From the NCBI RefSeq assembly GCF_028735875.1, contig NZ_CP117834.1:2654001-2718000 (forward strand): a stretch of 64,000 nt of DNA, written 5' to 3'. Of this stretch, positions 41,200-51,719 are shown piece by piece; the stretch's first letter is position 1, and each line of letters opens with the position of its first letter. Source of the stretch: Shouchella hunanensis (GTDB lineage Bacteria > Bacillota > Bacilli > Bacillales > Bacillaceae_D). The notes under the pieces are model-generated. The model searched no databases. It saw nothing but the letters and a program-made list of their open reading frames with translations, and was not told the DNA's origin. Position numbers and translations under genes: made by a program.

Positions 41200-42030
41200 T
41201 TGTCACGATTAACTACTGAACAGCTTTCCATTGGATACGAGAAACGAGAAATTGTACGTGATCTACATTTGAATATACCAGATGGGAAAATAACAACGAT
41301 TATTGGACCAAATGGTTGTGGGAAATCAACCATTTTAAAAACAATTGCTCGCATTTTACAAGCTTCAAAAGGGGCTGTGTATTTAGATGGAAAGTCCATT
41401 CATAAGCAGTCCACAAAAGAGATTGCGAAGAAGATGGCCGTGTTACCTCAGTCACCTGAAGCGCCAAGTGGATTAACGGTAGAAGAATTAGTGGCTTATG
41501 GTCGTTATCCCCATCAAAAAGGTTTCGGTCAATTAACAGATTACGATAAAGAGTTAATTCGTTGGTCGCTAGAGCAAACAAACATGGAAGAGTTCGCAGA
41601 CCGTTCCATTGAAGCACTGTCTGGAGGACAACGTCAGCGTGTGTGGATCGCGATGGCGCTCGCTCAAGAGACAGATATCCTCCTTTTAGATGAACCAACG
41701 ACTTATTTGGATTTAGCTCATCAGCTTGAAGTATTGCAGGTATTGGAGCGTTTAAATCAAGAGCAAAATCGGACAATCGTTATGGTTATTCATGATTTAA
41801 ATCATGCGGCTCGTTTTGCAGATTATATGGTTAGTATTCGTTCAGGTGAAATTATAAAAGAAGGAACGCCTGAAGAGGTAATGAACGCGAAAGTATTAAA
41901 AGATGTTTTTCAGATTGATGCAAGTATTGTCGCAGATCCACGCACAGGGAAACCAGTTTGTCTGACATACGATCTTCTTCAAAAAGAAGTCACTCTAAGA
42001 CAAGAAGAAAAAATACCAGCGTATGCATAA
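41200..42030 (+). CDS. ferric-siderophore ABC transporter ATP-binding protein (FecE/YusV-like)
   Basis: ATPase of the importer, 276 residues. Walker A GPNGCGKST, Q-loop LPQSPEAPSGLTVEELVAYG, signature LSGGQRQRVWIAMAL, Walker B ILLLDEPTTYLDL, H-loop VIHDLNHA. TTG start behind TAGGAGGGG. No binding protein gene accompanies the operon; one encoded elsewhere must deliver the substrate. Confidence 0.94.
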   Translation: MSRLTTEQLSIGYEKREIVRDLHLNIPDGKITTIIGPNGCGKSTILKTIARILQASKGAVYLDGKSIHKQSTKEIAKKMAVLPQSPEAPSGLTVEELVAYGRYPHQKGFGQLTDYDKELIRWSLEQTNMEEFADRSIEALSGGQRQRVWIAMALAQETDILLLDEPTTYLDLAHQLEVLQVLERLNQEQNRTIVMVIHDLNHAARFADYMVSIRSGEIIKEGTPEEVMNAKVLKDVFQIDASIVADPRTGKPVCLTYDLLQKEVTLRQEEKIPAYA

Positions 42031-42042
42031 ACCGCTTTATTG

Positions 42043-42076
42043 ACAGCTTATCAATCATGTTGGTAGGCTGTTTTTC
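42043..42076 (+). terminator. terminator of the siderophore importer operon
   Basis: Arms ACAGCTTATCAA (42043-42054) and TTGGTAGGCTGT (42060-42071), pairing with two G-U pairs, then TTTTT. Confidence 0.8.
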
Positions 42077-42220
42077 CTACATTATGCTTGCGGTTTCCTT
42101 TGTCATATTGTTTATCCTCTACTTTTCTTAGGCTGTTCATTGCAAACTGCACGCTTCATGACTAAAAAATGAAGATTGATAATTGAAAAAAATCAATTTG
42201 GATGCTAAGCTCAAATAAGT

Positions 42221-42325
42221 AAAGGGGGAGAGCAGAATGATTCGTTTTCAAATGTGAAAAGGCTAATTGAATGTGTTTAAAAAGGCCATGTTGCTTGCTA
42301 AAAAACACATTCAGGAGGAATAAAA
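42221..42325 (+). promoter_or_regulatory. candidate translational leader of the serine hydrolase gene
   Basis: A strong site AAAGGGGGAG precedes a seven-codon frame at 42237-42257 (MIRFQM and stop). A second frame, TTG 42267 to TAA 42323, codes for 18 residues and ends two bases before the hydrolase ATG. An 11-base perfect stem, TGAATGTGTTT (42268-42278) with AAACACATTCA (42303-42313), ends on the first base of the hydrolase's AGGAGG. Translating the leader would open the stem and free the ribosome site. Inference only. Confidence 0.4.
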
Positions 42326-43351
42326 ATGAATAAACAAATGAACTGGACTAATCTTACTGAAAAACAAAAGGAACTGCAGTTCTCTGGGAGTATCTATGTA
42401 CGCAAGAATGGTATTGAACTAATCTCAGATGGCTTCGGTCATGCAATCCGTTCAGAAAAAATAAAAAATCAACCACAAACTCGTTTTTCCATTGCGTCTG
42501 GTAGCAAAATCTTTACGTCTGTTGCCATTTGTAAGCTAGTGGAAGAAGGGAAACTCACATTCGACACGACTCTTAAAAACTGCTTACGTGTGGATCTCCC
42601 GTATTTTGACAACTCGATTACGATCCATCATCTCTTAACCCATACATCAGGAATTCCAGACTACTTTGATGAGGAGAAAATGGATGACTATGAGGAGCTC
42701 TGGGAGACTTTCCCTATGTATCAAGTCCGTTCTGCAAAAGACTTCCTGCCAATGTTTCGGTTAGAAAAAATGCAAGATAAGGTTGGTCGGTCTTTTAAGT
42801 ACAATAATACAGGCTATATTCTTTTAGGACTCGTTATTGAGGCAATAAGTGGAATGGATTTCGATGCCTATATTGATAAAACGATCTTTACGAAGATTGG
42901 TATGACGAATTCAGGCTATTTTTCAGTGGATGAACTTCCTGGGAATGTTGCATGTGGCTATATTGAAAAACCAGATGGAACAGTGAAAACAAATGTGTTT
43001 TCACTACCTGCAAAAGGCGGACCAGATGGCGGTGCTTATGTGACTGCACTTGATATAGGTATTTTCTGGGAAGCGCTTATGAATGGTAAACTTTTGTCTG
43101 CTGAAATGACGCGAAACTTTATGGCTCCTCAAGAACATGTTGATGAAGACATATTCTATGGGTATATCGGATATATGGAGTCAAATGAACAGGGCGTCGT
43201 AAAATTTATACAAATGGGCTATGATCCAGGCGTTAATTATCGTTCTGTCTATTACCCCGAGCAAGGTCTTACGATCGTTGTTTGTTCAAATCAATCAAAT
43301 GGTGCTTATGAAATTCTTAAAGAATTGGAACGAGTAACCGTAAATAAATAA
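42326..43351 (+). CDS. serine hydrolase, beta-lactamase/penicillin-binding protein family (S12)
   Basis: 341 residues of the class C beta-lactamase-like family. Catalytic SxxK is S58-G-S-K61 (SIASGSKIF), the Tyr motif is Y159-N-N (FKYNNTGYILLG), and the third motif region is MGYDPGVNYRS, in place of the usual HGG-like box. HHLLTHTSGIPDYF is typical. No signal peptide, so it is probably cytoplasmic and an esterase or peptidase instead of an antibiotic-resistance enzyme. Start ATG behind CAGGAGGAATAAAA. Confidence 0.9.
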   Translation: MNKQMNWTNLTEKQKELQFSGSIYVRKNGIELISDGFGHAIRSEKIKNQPQTRFSIASGSKIFTSVAICKLVEEGKLTFDTTLKNCLRVDLPYFDNSITIHHLLTHTSGIPDYFDEEKMDDYEELWETFPMYQVRSAKDFLPMFRLEKMQDKVGRSFKYNNTGYILLGLVIEAISGMDFDAYIDKTIFTKIGMTNSGYFSVDELPGNVACGYIEKPDGTVKTNVFSLPAKGGPDGGAYVTALDIGIFWEALMNGKLLSAEMTRNFMAPQEHVDEDIFYGYIGYMESNEQGVVKFIQMGYDPGVNYRSVYYPEQGLTIVVCSNQSNGAYEILKELERVTVNK

Positions 43352-43362
43352 TGAGAGAATAA

Positions 43363-43393
43363 GGGCAAATCCTTTAGATTTGCTCTTTTTTTC
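43363..43393 (+). terminator. terminator of the serine hydrolase gene
   Basis: Arms GGGCAAATC (43363-43371) and GATTTGCTC (43377-43385) with a five-base loop, then eight T. Confidence 0.92.
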
Positions 43394-43454
43394 TTCAAAT
43401 TAGAACTTGTGCAAGCCGTTTCGCCTTTAGTGACAAAAAAGAAAGAGAAACCCA

Positions 43455-43483
43455 TTGACATTGATAATGATATTCGTTATCAT
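43455..43483 (+). promoter_or_regulatory. sigma-A promoter with overlapping Fur box, for a small RNA
   Basis: Consensus -35 TTGACA (43455-43460), exactly 17 bases, -10 TATCAT (43478-43483). The spacer and -10 contain GATAATGATATTCGTTATC (about 43463-43481), the 19-base Fur consensus with two mismatches. No coding frame of useful size follows before a terminator at 43532-43567. Confidence 0.85.
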
Positions 43484-43489
43484 TTAGAA

Positions 43490-43567
43490 AGAACGTGACA
43501 CATACACGTCTAGTTAATAGACCCCTTTTGGACCCTTGCAAAGCCTAATGCAGGGGTTTTTTTGTTA
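43490..43567 (+). ncRNA. fsrA: candidate Fur-repressed small RNA, FsrA-like
   Basis: About 78 bases from the predicted start to the end of the T run. The 5' part forms a small stem, ACGTG (43492-43496) with CACGT (43504-43508). A single-stranded C-rich linker follows, ACCCCTTTTGGACCC, which could pair with G-rich ribosome sites. The 3' end is a terminator: ACCCTTGCA with TGCAGGGGT, then TTTTTT. B. subtilis FsrA is a Fur-repressed RNA of about 84 bases with C-rich unpaired regions that blocks translation of iron-using enzymes. Structure, size and control agree; sequence identity was not compared. Confidence 0.72.
43532..43567 (+). terminator. terminator of the candidate small RNA
   Basis: Nine-base stem ACCCTTGCA (43532-43540) and TGCAGGGGT (43549-43557) with one G-U pair, loop AAGCCTAA, then a run of seven T. 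Confidence 0.92.
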
Positions 43568-43653
43568 TTTGGAGTGACGATTCTTAGTTGACACATGAAA
43601 GGTGTAACTGTGGGTAATCCTAATCGTATGATGCTAGAAAAGGGGCTAAACTG

Positions 43654-43809
43654 ATGATTACGGATGACGAACGACTTATTTTTGAGAGAGAATTAGTGCA
43701 GCTTGAAATGGAAAAGCAAAGCAACCAACTCAATAAACGCTATAAAATGTACATAGAGGAACAGATTGAGCTGCTAGAGAGTGTTATATATGGAGATAAA
43801 CAAGAATAA
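43654..43809 (+). CDS. 51-residue charged protein, probable coiled coil
   Basis: MITDDERLIFERELVQLEME continues as a highly charged helix with heptad-spaced Leu/Ile/Tyr (L8, I9, L14, L17, then Y, I, I, L, L, V). It ends YGDKQE. Ribosome site AAAAGGGGC lies nine bases before the ATG, and a terminator follows. No membrane segment. Not recognised; perhaps a small regulatory or scaffold protein. Confidence 0.6.
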   Translation: MITDDERLIFERELVQLEMEKQSNQLNKRYKMYIEEQIELLESVIYGDKQE

Positions 43810-43850
43810 GTAGAGGCTGTTTCCAATTCTAGAAATATCATATAAAACGT

Positions 43851-43896
43851 AAAAGCTCTTCTAATGCTTAAGTGCAAAAAAGATAGAGCTTTTTTG
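43851..43896 (+). terminator. terminator of the 51-residue protein gene
   Basis: Arms AAAAGCTCT (43851-43859) and AGAGCTTTT (43885-43893) with a long loop containing a second small stem (GCTTAAGTGC region), then T run. Confidence 0.75.
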
Positions 43897-43929
43897 AGTG
43901 AATTTCCGTTAATTTCACGCAATGGATAC

Positions 43930-43958
43930 ACGACATGCGTGGCTAACTTTGTTATAAT
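43930..43958 (+). promoter_or_regulatory. sigma-A promoter of the pcrB-pcrA-ligA-camS operon
   Basis: ACGACA (43930-43935), 17 bases, consensus TATAAT (43953-43958), about 60 bases before pcrB. The -35 matches only GACA. Confidence 0.65.
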
Positions 43959-44017
43959 AATGTGCAGAACGAACGTGCGTATATGTGCTCGTTAAAGGGA
44001 GGCACGCGTGAAAACCG

Positions 44018-44716
44018 ATGATGAATAACATAAATGAGTGGTCGCATGTATTTAAGCTCGACCCTAATAAAGAATTAACAATAGATCAACTAGAACGTTT
44101 ATGCGAATCAGGAACCGACGCGGTGATTGTTGGTGGAACTGATGGTGTGACGTTAGATAATACATTAGAACTACTTGTACAAGTGCGACGATACCCCATA
44201 ACCGTTGCGCTGGAAGTCTCGAATATGGATTCCATTACACCTGGATTTGATTATTATTTAATTCCAACGGTTTTAAATAGCCGCAACCCTAACTGGATTA
44301 TTGGTCAACATCACCAGGCAATGAAGGAGTATGGCGAATTAATTGATTGGGATACGTTCATTCCTGAGGGCTATTGTGTGTTGAATCCCAATGCAAAGGT
44401 AGCAGAGTTGACGGATGCTACCACTGACTTGTCAGTTGAAGATGTAACGGCTTATGCAAGACTGGCAGAAAACATGTTACACTTGCCGTTCTTCTATATT
44501 GAATATAGTGGACAGAAAGGTTCTGTTGATGTGGTGAAGGAAGCGAAAGCTGTCCTCTCTTCAACAAAACTAATTTATGGTGGTGGAATTGAAACGGCAG
44601 AAGAGGCAAAGCAATATGCGCAGTATGCTGATGTGACAGTTGTCGGTAATGCTATTTATACAAATTTTAAAGAAGCAGTGAAGACAGTAAAAGCAGTAAA
44701 AGGTGGTGCCTATTAA
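44018..44716 (+). CDS. pcrB: heptaprenylglyceryl phosphate synthase
   Basis: TIM-barrel prenyltransferase that joins glycerol-1-phosphate to heptaprenyl diphosphate. 232 residues, closely matching B. subtilis PcrB (EWSHVFKLDPNKEL, GTDAVIVGGTDGV, FFYIEYSGQKG, KLIYGGGIETAEEAKQYA). ATG 44018 or 44021 both fit. The only good ribosome site, AAAGGGAGG, is 15-18 bases upstream and better placed for a GTG at 44008, whose frame ends after six codons. The gene directly abuts pcrA. Confidence 0.95.
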   Translation: MMNNINEWSHVFKLDPNKELTIDQLERLCESGTDAVIVGGTDGVTLDNTLELLVQVRRYPITVALEVSNMDSITPGFDYYLIPTVLNSRNPNWIIGQHHQAMKEYGELIDWDTFIPEGYCVLNPNAKVAELTDATTDLSVEDVTAYARLAENMLHLPFFYIEYSGQKGSVDVVKEAKAVLSSTKLIYGGGIETAEEAKQYAQYADVTVVGNAIYTNFKEAVKTVKAVKGGAY

Positions 44717-46945
44717 ATGCAAGATACAATCATAGAACGAATGTTAGAAGGTCTAAACCCAGAGCAACGAAAAGCGGTTGTACACACAGATGGTCCAGTC
44801 TTACTTATGGCTGGAGCTGGTAGCGGAAAGACGCGTGTTTTAACACACCGAATTAGCTATTTGTTACGTCATAATCAAACGCCTCCATGGGCAGTGCTTG
44901 CCTTGACGTTTACAAATAAAGCAGCACGAGAAATGAAAGATCGAGTTGCGCAATTAGTTGGTCCAATCGCTGAAGATATTTGGATTTCCACTTTCCACTC
45001 CATGTGCGTTCGTATTTTAAGAAGAGACATTGATCGAATTGGCTACAATCGTAATTTCTCCATTCTAGATTCGGCAGATCAACTTTCCGTTATTAAGCAA
45101 ATTTTAAAAGCACAAAACATTGATACAAAAAAGTTTGATCCTAAAGCAATACTTAGCATGATTTCTAGTGCGAAAAACGAACTTAGATCTGCGAAAGCTT
45201 TCGCGAAAACAGCTGAAGGCATGTTTGATCAAGTAGCCGCAGATGTGTATTTAGAATTTGAGAAGCGTTTAAAAGTAAACAATGCGTTAGACTTTGATGA
45301 TTTAATCATGAAGACGATTGAATTGTTCAGTGATGTGCCGGAAGTCCTCGAATTTTATCAACGCAAATTTCAATACATTCATGTCGATGAGTATCAAGAT
45401 ACAAATAAAGCGCAATATAAGCTTATAAAGCTAATGGGCGACCGTCTACAAAATATTTGTGTTGTAGGTGATTCCGATCAGTCGATATACAAATGGCGAG
45501 GAGCGGATATTCAGAATATCCTCTCGTTTGAAAAAGACTATCCAGATGCAACAGTCATTATGCTAGAGCAAAACTATCGTTCCACAAAAACGATCTTGCA
45601 AGCTGCTAATAAAGTGATTGGAAATAACGGGAACCGGAAGCCGAAAAATCTTTGGACAGAAAATGACCAAGGGAAAAAGATAACCGTTTATGAAGCGGCA
45701 TCAGAGCAAGCTGAGGCACAATTTGTTGTGGAAAAAATAAAAGAAACAGCTGCAAAAGAGTCAAGTTTTTCCTATGCTGATGTGGCTATTCTTTACCGGA
45801 CGAATGCCCAATCTCGAATCATTGAGGAATTCTTTATTAAATCGAATCTAGAATACACGATTGTTGGCGGCACAAAGTTCTACGATCGTAAAGAAATTAA
45901 AGATGTTCTTGCTTATCTGCGATTAGTGTCCAATCCAGAAGACGACATTAGTTTAGCACGAATCGTTAATGTTCCAAAAAGAGGAATAGGAGCCACAACG
46001 GTAGATAAAATCGCTGCATACGCCACTCAAAATGGTCTGTCGATGTACCGGGCTTTAGCTGAAATTGATCATATTGGTGTGACAGCTCGAGCTAAAACAA
46101 AACTTATTGAATTTCGTGATCAAGTTAGCGGGTGGGTTCAACAACAAGATTATTTATCGGTAACAGAGCTTGTTGAAGAGCTTCTAGACAAGGTAGGTTA
46201 CCGAGATATGTTAAAAGCAGAACAAACGATAGAAGCCCAATCACGCTTAGAAAATATTGATGAATTTATTTCTGTTACGCAGGAATTTGAAAAGCGTAGT
46301 GAGGAAAAGGACTTAGTTTCTTTCCTAACAGATTTAGCTTTAGTTGCAGATATTGACCAACTTGATGATGATAAGGTGGAAGCACCTAAAGAGGCTATCA
46401 CACTTATGACCCTTCATTCAGCTAAAGGATTAGAGTTTCCTTACGTGTTTCTAATTGGGATGGAAGAAGGTATTTTCCCTCACAATCGTTCATTATTTGA
46501 TGATGAAGAAATGGAAGAAGAGCGACGTTTAGCATATGTTGGTATAACAAGAGCTGAAAAAGAGTTGTATGTAACGAGTGCAAAAATGAGAACATTATAC
46601 GGACGAACCAATACGAATCCATCGTCACGTTTTATTGCAGAAATTCCAGAAGACTGTAGGGAAGAGCACGGTGTTCCGGTTTGGAGTAGAGGGAGTAAAC
46701 AAGGAAATAGCGCAGCTTCAATGGCAGCAAAGCGAACAAGCGCCATGTCTTCAAGGATGACCAATACAGGTGGAGACAGCTTTGAATGGGCGGTTGGCGA
46801 TAAAGCGTCTCACAAAAAATGGGGCGTCGGTACAGTTGTTAGTATAAAAGGAGAAGGGGATTCAGTCGAACTTGATATTGCGTTTACGCCACCAACAGGG
46901 ATTAAACGATTGTTCGCTAAGTTTGCCCCGATTACGAAAGTATAA
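44717..46945 (+). CDS. pcrA: ATP-dependent DNA helicase PcrA (UvrD/Rep family)
   Basis: Superfamily 1A 3'-5' helicase for plasmid and repair replication. 742 residues. Motif [16 protein letters not shown], motif [10 protein letters not shown], motif [19 protein letters not shown], motif [18 protein letters not shown], motif [18 protein letters not shown]. The C-terminus is the Tudor-like RNA-polymerase-binding domain ([19 protein letters not shown]). Same order with pcrB and ligA as in B. subtilis. Confidence 0.98.
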   Translation: MQDTIIERMLEGLNPEQRKAVVHTDGPVLLMAGAGSGKTRVLTHRISYLLRHNQTPPWAVLALTFTNKAAREMKDRVAQLVGPIAEDIWISTFHSMCVRILRRDIDRIGYNRNFSILDSADQLSVIKQILKAQNIDTKKFDPKAILSMISSAKNELRSAKAFAKTAEGMFDQVAADVYLEFEKRLKVNNALDFDDLIMKTIELFSDVPEVLEFYQRKFQYIHVDEYQDTNKAQYKLIKLMGDRLQNICVVGDSDQSIYKWRGADIQNILSFEKDYPDATVIMLEQNYRSTKTILQAANKVIGNNGNRKPKNLWTENDQGKKITVYEAASEQAEAQFVVEKIKETAAKESSFSYADVAILYRTNAQSRIIEEFFIKSNLEYTIVGGTKFYDRKEIKDVLAYLRLVSNPEDDISLARIVNVPKRGIGATTVDKIAAYATQNGLSMYRALAEIDHIGVTARAKTKLIEFRDQVSGWVQQQDYLSVTELVEELLDKVGYRDMLKAEQTIEAQSRLENIDEFISVTQEFEKRSEEKDLVSFLTDLALVADIDQLDDDKVEAPKEAITLMTLHSAKGLEFPYVFLIGMEEGIFPHNRSLFDDEEMEEERRLAYVGITRAEKELYVTSAKMRTLYGRTNTNPSSRFIAEIPEDCREEHGVPVWSRGSKQGNSAASMAAKRTSAMSSRMTNTGGDSFEWAVGDKASHKKWGVGTVVSIKGEGDSVELDIAFTPPTGIKRLFAKFAPITKV

Positions 46946-46963
46946 GGTAAAGGAGATACATGA

Positions 46964-48979
<2,016 letters not shown>

Positions 48980-48995
48980 GAGAGGGGTACGTTCA

Positions 48996-50162
48996 ATGAA
49001 ACGTTGGGGGATCATTGGGCTAAGCACCATGCTTTTGGCAGGGTGTTCGATTTTTGGAGGAAATGATGATGGCGAGCAAGATGTACCAGAAGTGGAGATA
49101 ACAGATGATTCTCTTAGCGTTATTCCGTCTGTTGCTTCCGAAGAAAATCATTATTCAAGTGTGTTGAAAGACGGAGCCTATCTACATGGAGAAACACGAG
49201 GCTACGGTGTAAACACAATGAATCGCAGTAATTTAGACTGGTTTGAATTAGGACTAGAAGAAATTGCAAAGGATACGTTTGAACCAGGCTCCTATTATTT
49301 TCAGGAGGGGCAACATCTAACAAGAGGAACGGTCGTTAACTGGATTAATCGTTATAGTGAGACAAATCCAGATGGTTTAAATCCAGAACTAGGAGTGGAT
49401 GATGAGGAGGTGGATCTACAAGAATCCATTGATGCTCGTAAGCAAGATCCACTTATTTTAAGAAATATCTTGGAACATAATTATATGCAGCCAAGCGAGA
49501 ATGGTACGTATGAGACAGAGGGCATTGTTATTGGGTTAGCGCTCTATAGTGTCTATTCCTTTACGTACGAAGGCACACCGGATTCTCAAGAGATCTCTGC
49601 AAACCAACAGGAGCAAGCTGGGAGAGAAGCGGCGGAGAAGATCGTGGAGCGTTTGCGTGATGGTGCAAGTGCGTTAGAAGAAGATATTAGTGATGTCCCA
49701 ATTGTTGTTGCTTTATTTGACGATAAGCCAAGCAACGATCTTAATGCTGGGAATTTCTTTATGAAAGGTGTATTTGAACCTGGACAAGGGGGAGAATGGA
49801 CAGACATTAATGAAACACATATCCACTTCCCATCTTCAGACGCTAACAATGATTACCAATATGATGCTGACCGGTTTTCTAAGTTTCAATCAGACATTCA
49901 AGGCTTCTTTGAGAATCACGTCGGGGTTGTCGGTAAAGCTCGCTATGAAGAAAATCGTTTAGCAAAATTAGCGGTTACGATTAATATTCAATACAAAGGA
50001 AAAGCAGAGGTTGTAGCACTGACCCAGTTTGCAGCTTCTAAAGCAGAAGAATACTTTGAAGAAGTACCGGTAGACATTGAAATATCTTCGATGTCAGGTG
50101 TGATTGAAGGCATTGTGTCTTATTACCCTGATCGAGATCCGTTTATTTACGTAACGAATTAA
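48996..50162 (+). CDS. camS: CamS family sex pheromone precursor lipoprotein
   Basis: Lipoprotein with lipobox LAGC (Cys17) and an acidic linker (GGNDDGEQDVPEVEITDD), 388 residues. It belongs to the CamS/YerH family, whose signal peptide in other Gram-positives yields a peptide pheromone. That role here is not shown. It lies directly after ligA, as yerH does in B. subtilis. Start ATG behind AGAGGGGTACGTTCA. Confidence 0.93.
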   Translation: MKRWGIIGLSTMLLAGCSIFGGNDDGEQDVPEVEITDDSLSVIPSVASEENHYSSVLKDGAYLHGETRGYGVNTMNRSNLDWFELGLEEIAKDTFEPGSYYFQEGQHLTRGTVVNWINRYSETNPDGLNPELGVDDEEVDLQESIDARKQDPLILRNILEHNYMQPSENGTYETEGIVIGLALYSVYSFTYEGTPDSQEISANQQEQAGREAAEKIVERLRDGASALEEDISDVPIVVALFDDKPSNDLNAGNFFMKGVFEPGQGGEWTDINETHIHFPSSDANNDYQYDADRFSKFQSDIQGFFENHVGVVGKARYEENRLAKLAVTINIQYKGKAEVVALTQFAASKAEEYFEEVPVDIEISSMSGVIEGIVSYYPDRDPFIYVTN

Positions 50163-50245
50163 AAGCTGGCCAGTTCTTAGACGAGCTGGCTACCTATCTG
50201 CATTTTATTTTCAAAATGTTCATTTTTTATTTTGGGGGTATGAAT

Positions 50246-50809
50246 ATGGATCCGATATTACGTCACTTACCAGAAGAAATAAATACAGATCGATTACGAA
50301 TTCGCGTTCCAAAAAAAGGAGACGGTGAAGCGGTTTATACAAGTATCCAGCGTTCAAAAGAAGAGTTGAAAAAATGGCTTCCTTTTGCTACGAAGGAACA
50401 GACAGCGGCAGAGGTGGAACAAAATTTACGCGAAGCATATGCAAAATTCCTTTTAAGGCAAGACATTCGATTACTCTTATTCGAAAAAAGCAATGGGGAA
50501 TTCGTGGGATCTTCTGGGCTACATAATTTGGATTGGGAAGTACCAAAATGTGAGATTGGCTATTGGATTGATTCTCGTAAAAGTGGATATGGGTTCGTGA
50601 CAGAAGCAGTAGAGGCAATTACAGCATATGCTTTTACTCACATTCAAGCAAAACGGGTGTATATTCGCTGTGATTCAGCGAATCAAAACAGTCGTGCAGT
50701 TGCAATGCGAGCAGGCTTTCAACTGGAAGGCATATTAAAAAATGATGAGTGGTCTGTTGACAAAACAATGCTAACGGATACGGCTATTTATGCTAAAACG
50801 GTAGAGTAG
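50246..50809 (+). CDS. GNAT acetyltransferase, RimJ/RimL type
   Basis: 187 residues. N-terminus INTDRLRIRVPKKGDGEAVYT and acetyl-CoA region EIGYWIDSRKSGYGFVTEAV mark the ribosomal-protein-Ser/Ala acetyltransferase group. ATG 50246 is eight bases behind TTTGGGGG; earlier in-frame starts at 50216 and 50240 are badly spaced. It precedes a DinB-like gene by 15 bases. Substrate unknown. Confidence 0.88.
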   Translation: MDPILRHLPEEINTDRLRIRVPKKGDGEAVYTSIQRSKEELKKWLPFATKEQTAAEVEQNLREAYAKFLLRQDIRLLLFEKSNGEFVGSSGLHNLDWEVPKCEIGYWIDSRKSGYGFVTEAVEAITAYAFTHIQAKRVYIRCDSANQNSRAVAMRAGFQLEGILKNDEWSVDKTMLTDTAIYAKTVE

Positions 50810-50824
50810 GGGGGGCAACCATCA

Positions 50825-51283
50825 ATGAAATTGCTTTTTCACTATAATTGGCAAGTTCGTGAAGAGTGGATAAATTGGTGTGAACAATTAAGCCAAGAAG
50901 CCTTTTTAAAAGAACGAATTGGAGGTGTTGGTAGTTTTGCCAAAACGTTACACCATATTATTGATGTAGAGTGGAGCTGGATTAGACGATTGGAATGTAA
51001 GCCAGATCCAGAAGCAACGTTGTCACAGGAAACAACACTTCTAGACATACGGCAGCTTCATCAAACCTACCATTATGACGTGCAACTGTTTATTGAGCGT
51101 TGGACGCCTTCGTATGAGGATCGTATATACGATGATGGCCATCCACCTTACGATACGTGGGGAGTTATTATGCGGCATATCATCGCCCATGAAATTCATC
51201 ATATTGGACAATTGTCTATATGGGCAAGAGAGCTCGACTTAAAGCCCGTTTCAGCAAATGTCATTGGAAGAAAGCTTAGCTAA
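50825..51283 (+). CDS. DinB family protein (putative metal-dependent hydrolase)
   Basis: Four-helix-bundle DinB/YfiT-like protein, 152 residues. The three metal histidines are apparent: HHIIDVEWSW (helix 2) and HIIAHEIHHIGQLSIWARE (helix 4). It may act in thiol-linked detoxification like BstA relatives, but the substrate is unknown. Start ATG behind GGGGGGCAACCATCA, in the same unit as the acetyltransferase. Confidence 0.86.
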   Translation: MKLLFHYNWQVREEWINWCEQLSQEAFLKERIGGVGSFAKTLHHIIDVEWSWIRRLECKPDPEATLSQETTLLDIRQLHQTYHYDVQLFIERWTPSYEDRIYDDGHPPYDTWGVIMRHIIAHEIHHIGQLSIWARELDLKPVSANVIGRKLS

Positions 51284-51367
51284 TCATATGTAAAGCTCTT
51301 TATATAAGCCTATATTGGGTGAAGCGATGTTGTGGTTTGGGAAGGGTATCACCAGAGTGAATAGAGG

Positions 51368-51535
51368 TTAATGATACGGCTTTACTTCCCAAGGTGGGGG
51401 TTTGGTAAGATGCACATTGAGTTTGTAGGCAAAAGCTTGCGCCGTTTCATAGGAATCGAAAATGAGCGGTTGTTGATCACTAGATTTTAATAGAACCGTG
51501 ACCGAGTTGTTTGTCGTTCGTTCCAATCGGTACAT
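51368..51535 (-). CDS. small hypothetical protein (55 residues)
   Basis: MYRLERTTNNSVTVLLKSSD, then a soluble alpha/beta-looking remainder with SYETAQAFAYKLNVHL and a proline-rich end. The minus-strand start at 51535 follows AAAAGGAGG at five to six bases, much better than the in-frame ATG six codons upstream. It stands between the DinB gene and the divergent gat operon. Not recognised. Confidence 0.7.
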   Translation of the reverse strand: MYRLERTTNNSVTVLLKSSDQQPLIFDSYETAQAFAYKLNVHLTKPPPWEVKPYH

Positions 51536-51652
51536 ACATACCTCCTTTTCCATGCTTTTCTACTTAACGTTACTCTCATAAAGTATCGCAGAAAAGCGGG
51601 CAGAAAGATAGCGTTTTCAGAAATATTGTGAAATTATTAAATTGATGCTTTG

Positions 51653-51681
51653 TTGCTTGAGTGTGTTGAATTTGGTATTAT
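51653..51681 (+). promoter_or_regulatory. sigma-A promoter of the gatCAB operon
   Basis: TTGCTT (51653-51658), 17 bases, TATTAT (51676-51681), about 30 bases before the gatC ribosome site. Confidence 0.7.
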
Positions 51682-51719
51682 TAATCATATTGTCAAAAGT
51701 TCGTTTTGGAGGTGCCATT

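Noticed and set aside
41300-41776. 158-codon antisense frame in the siderophore ATPase gene
   Set aside because: Fully inside a well-motifed ATPase and has no start signal.
42077-42220. Intergenic stretch before the leader region
   Set aside because: Short stems (CTTCAT/ATGAAG; ATTGAT/ATCAAT) but no convincing riboswitch or promoter could be defined by eye.
50163-50200. GCCAG/CTGGC stem after camS
   Set aside because: Five-base stem without a T run; too weak to call a terminator.
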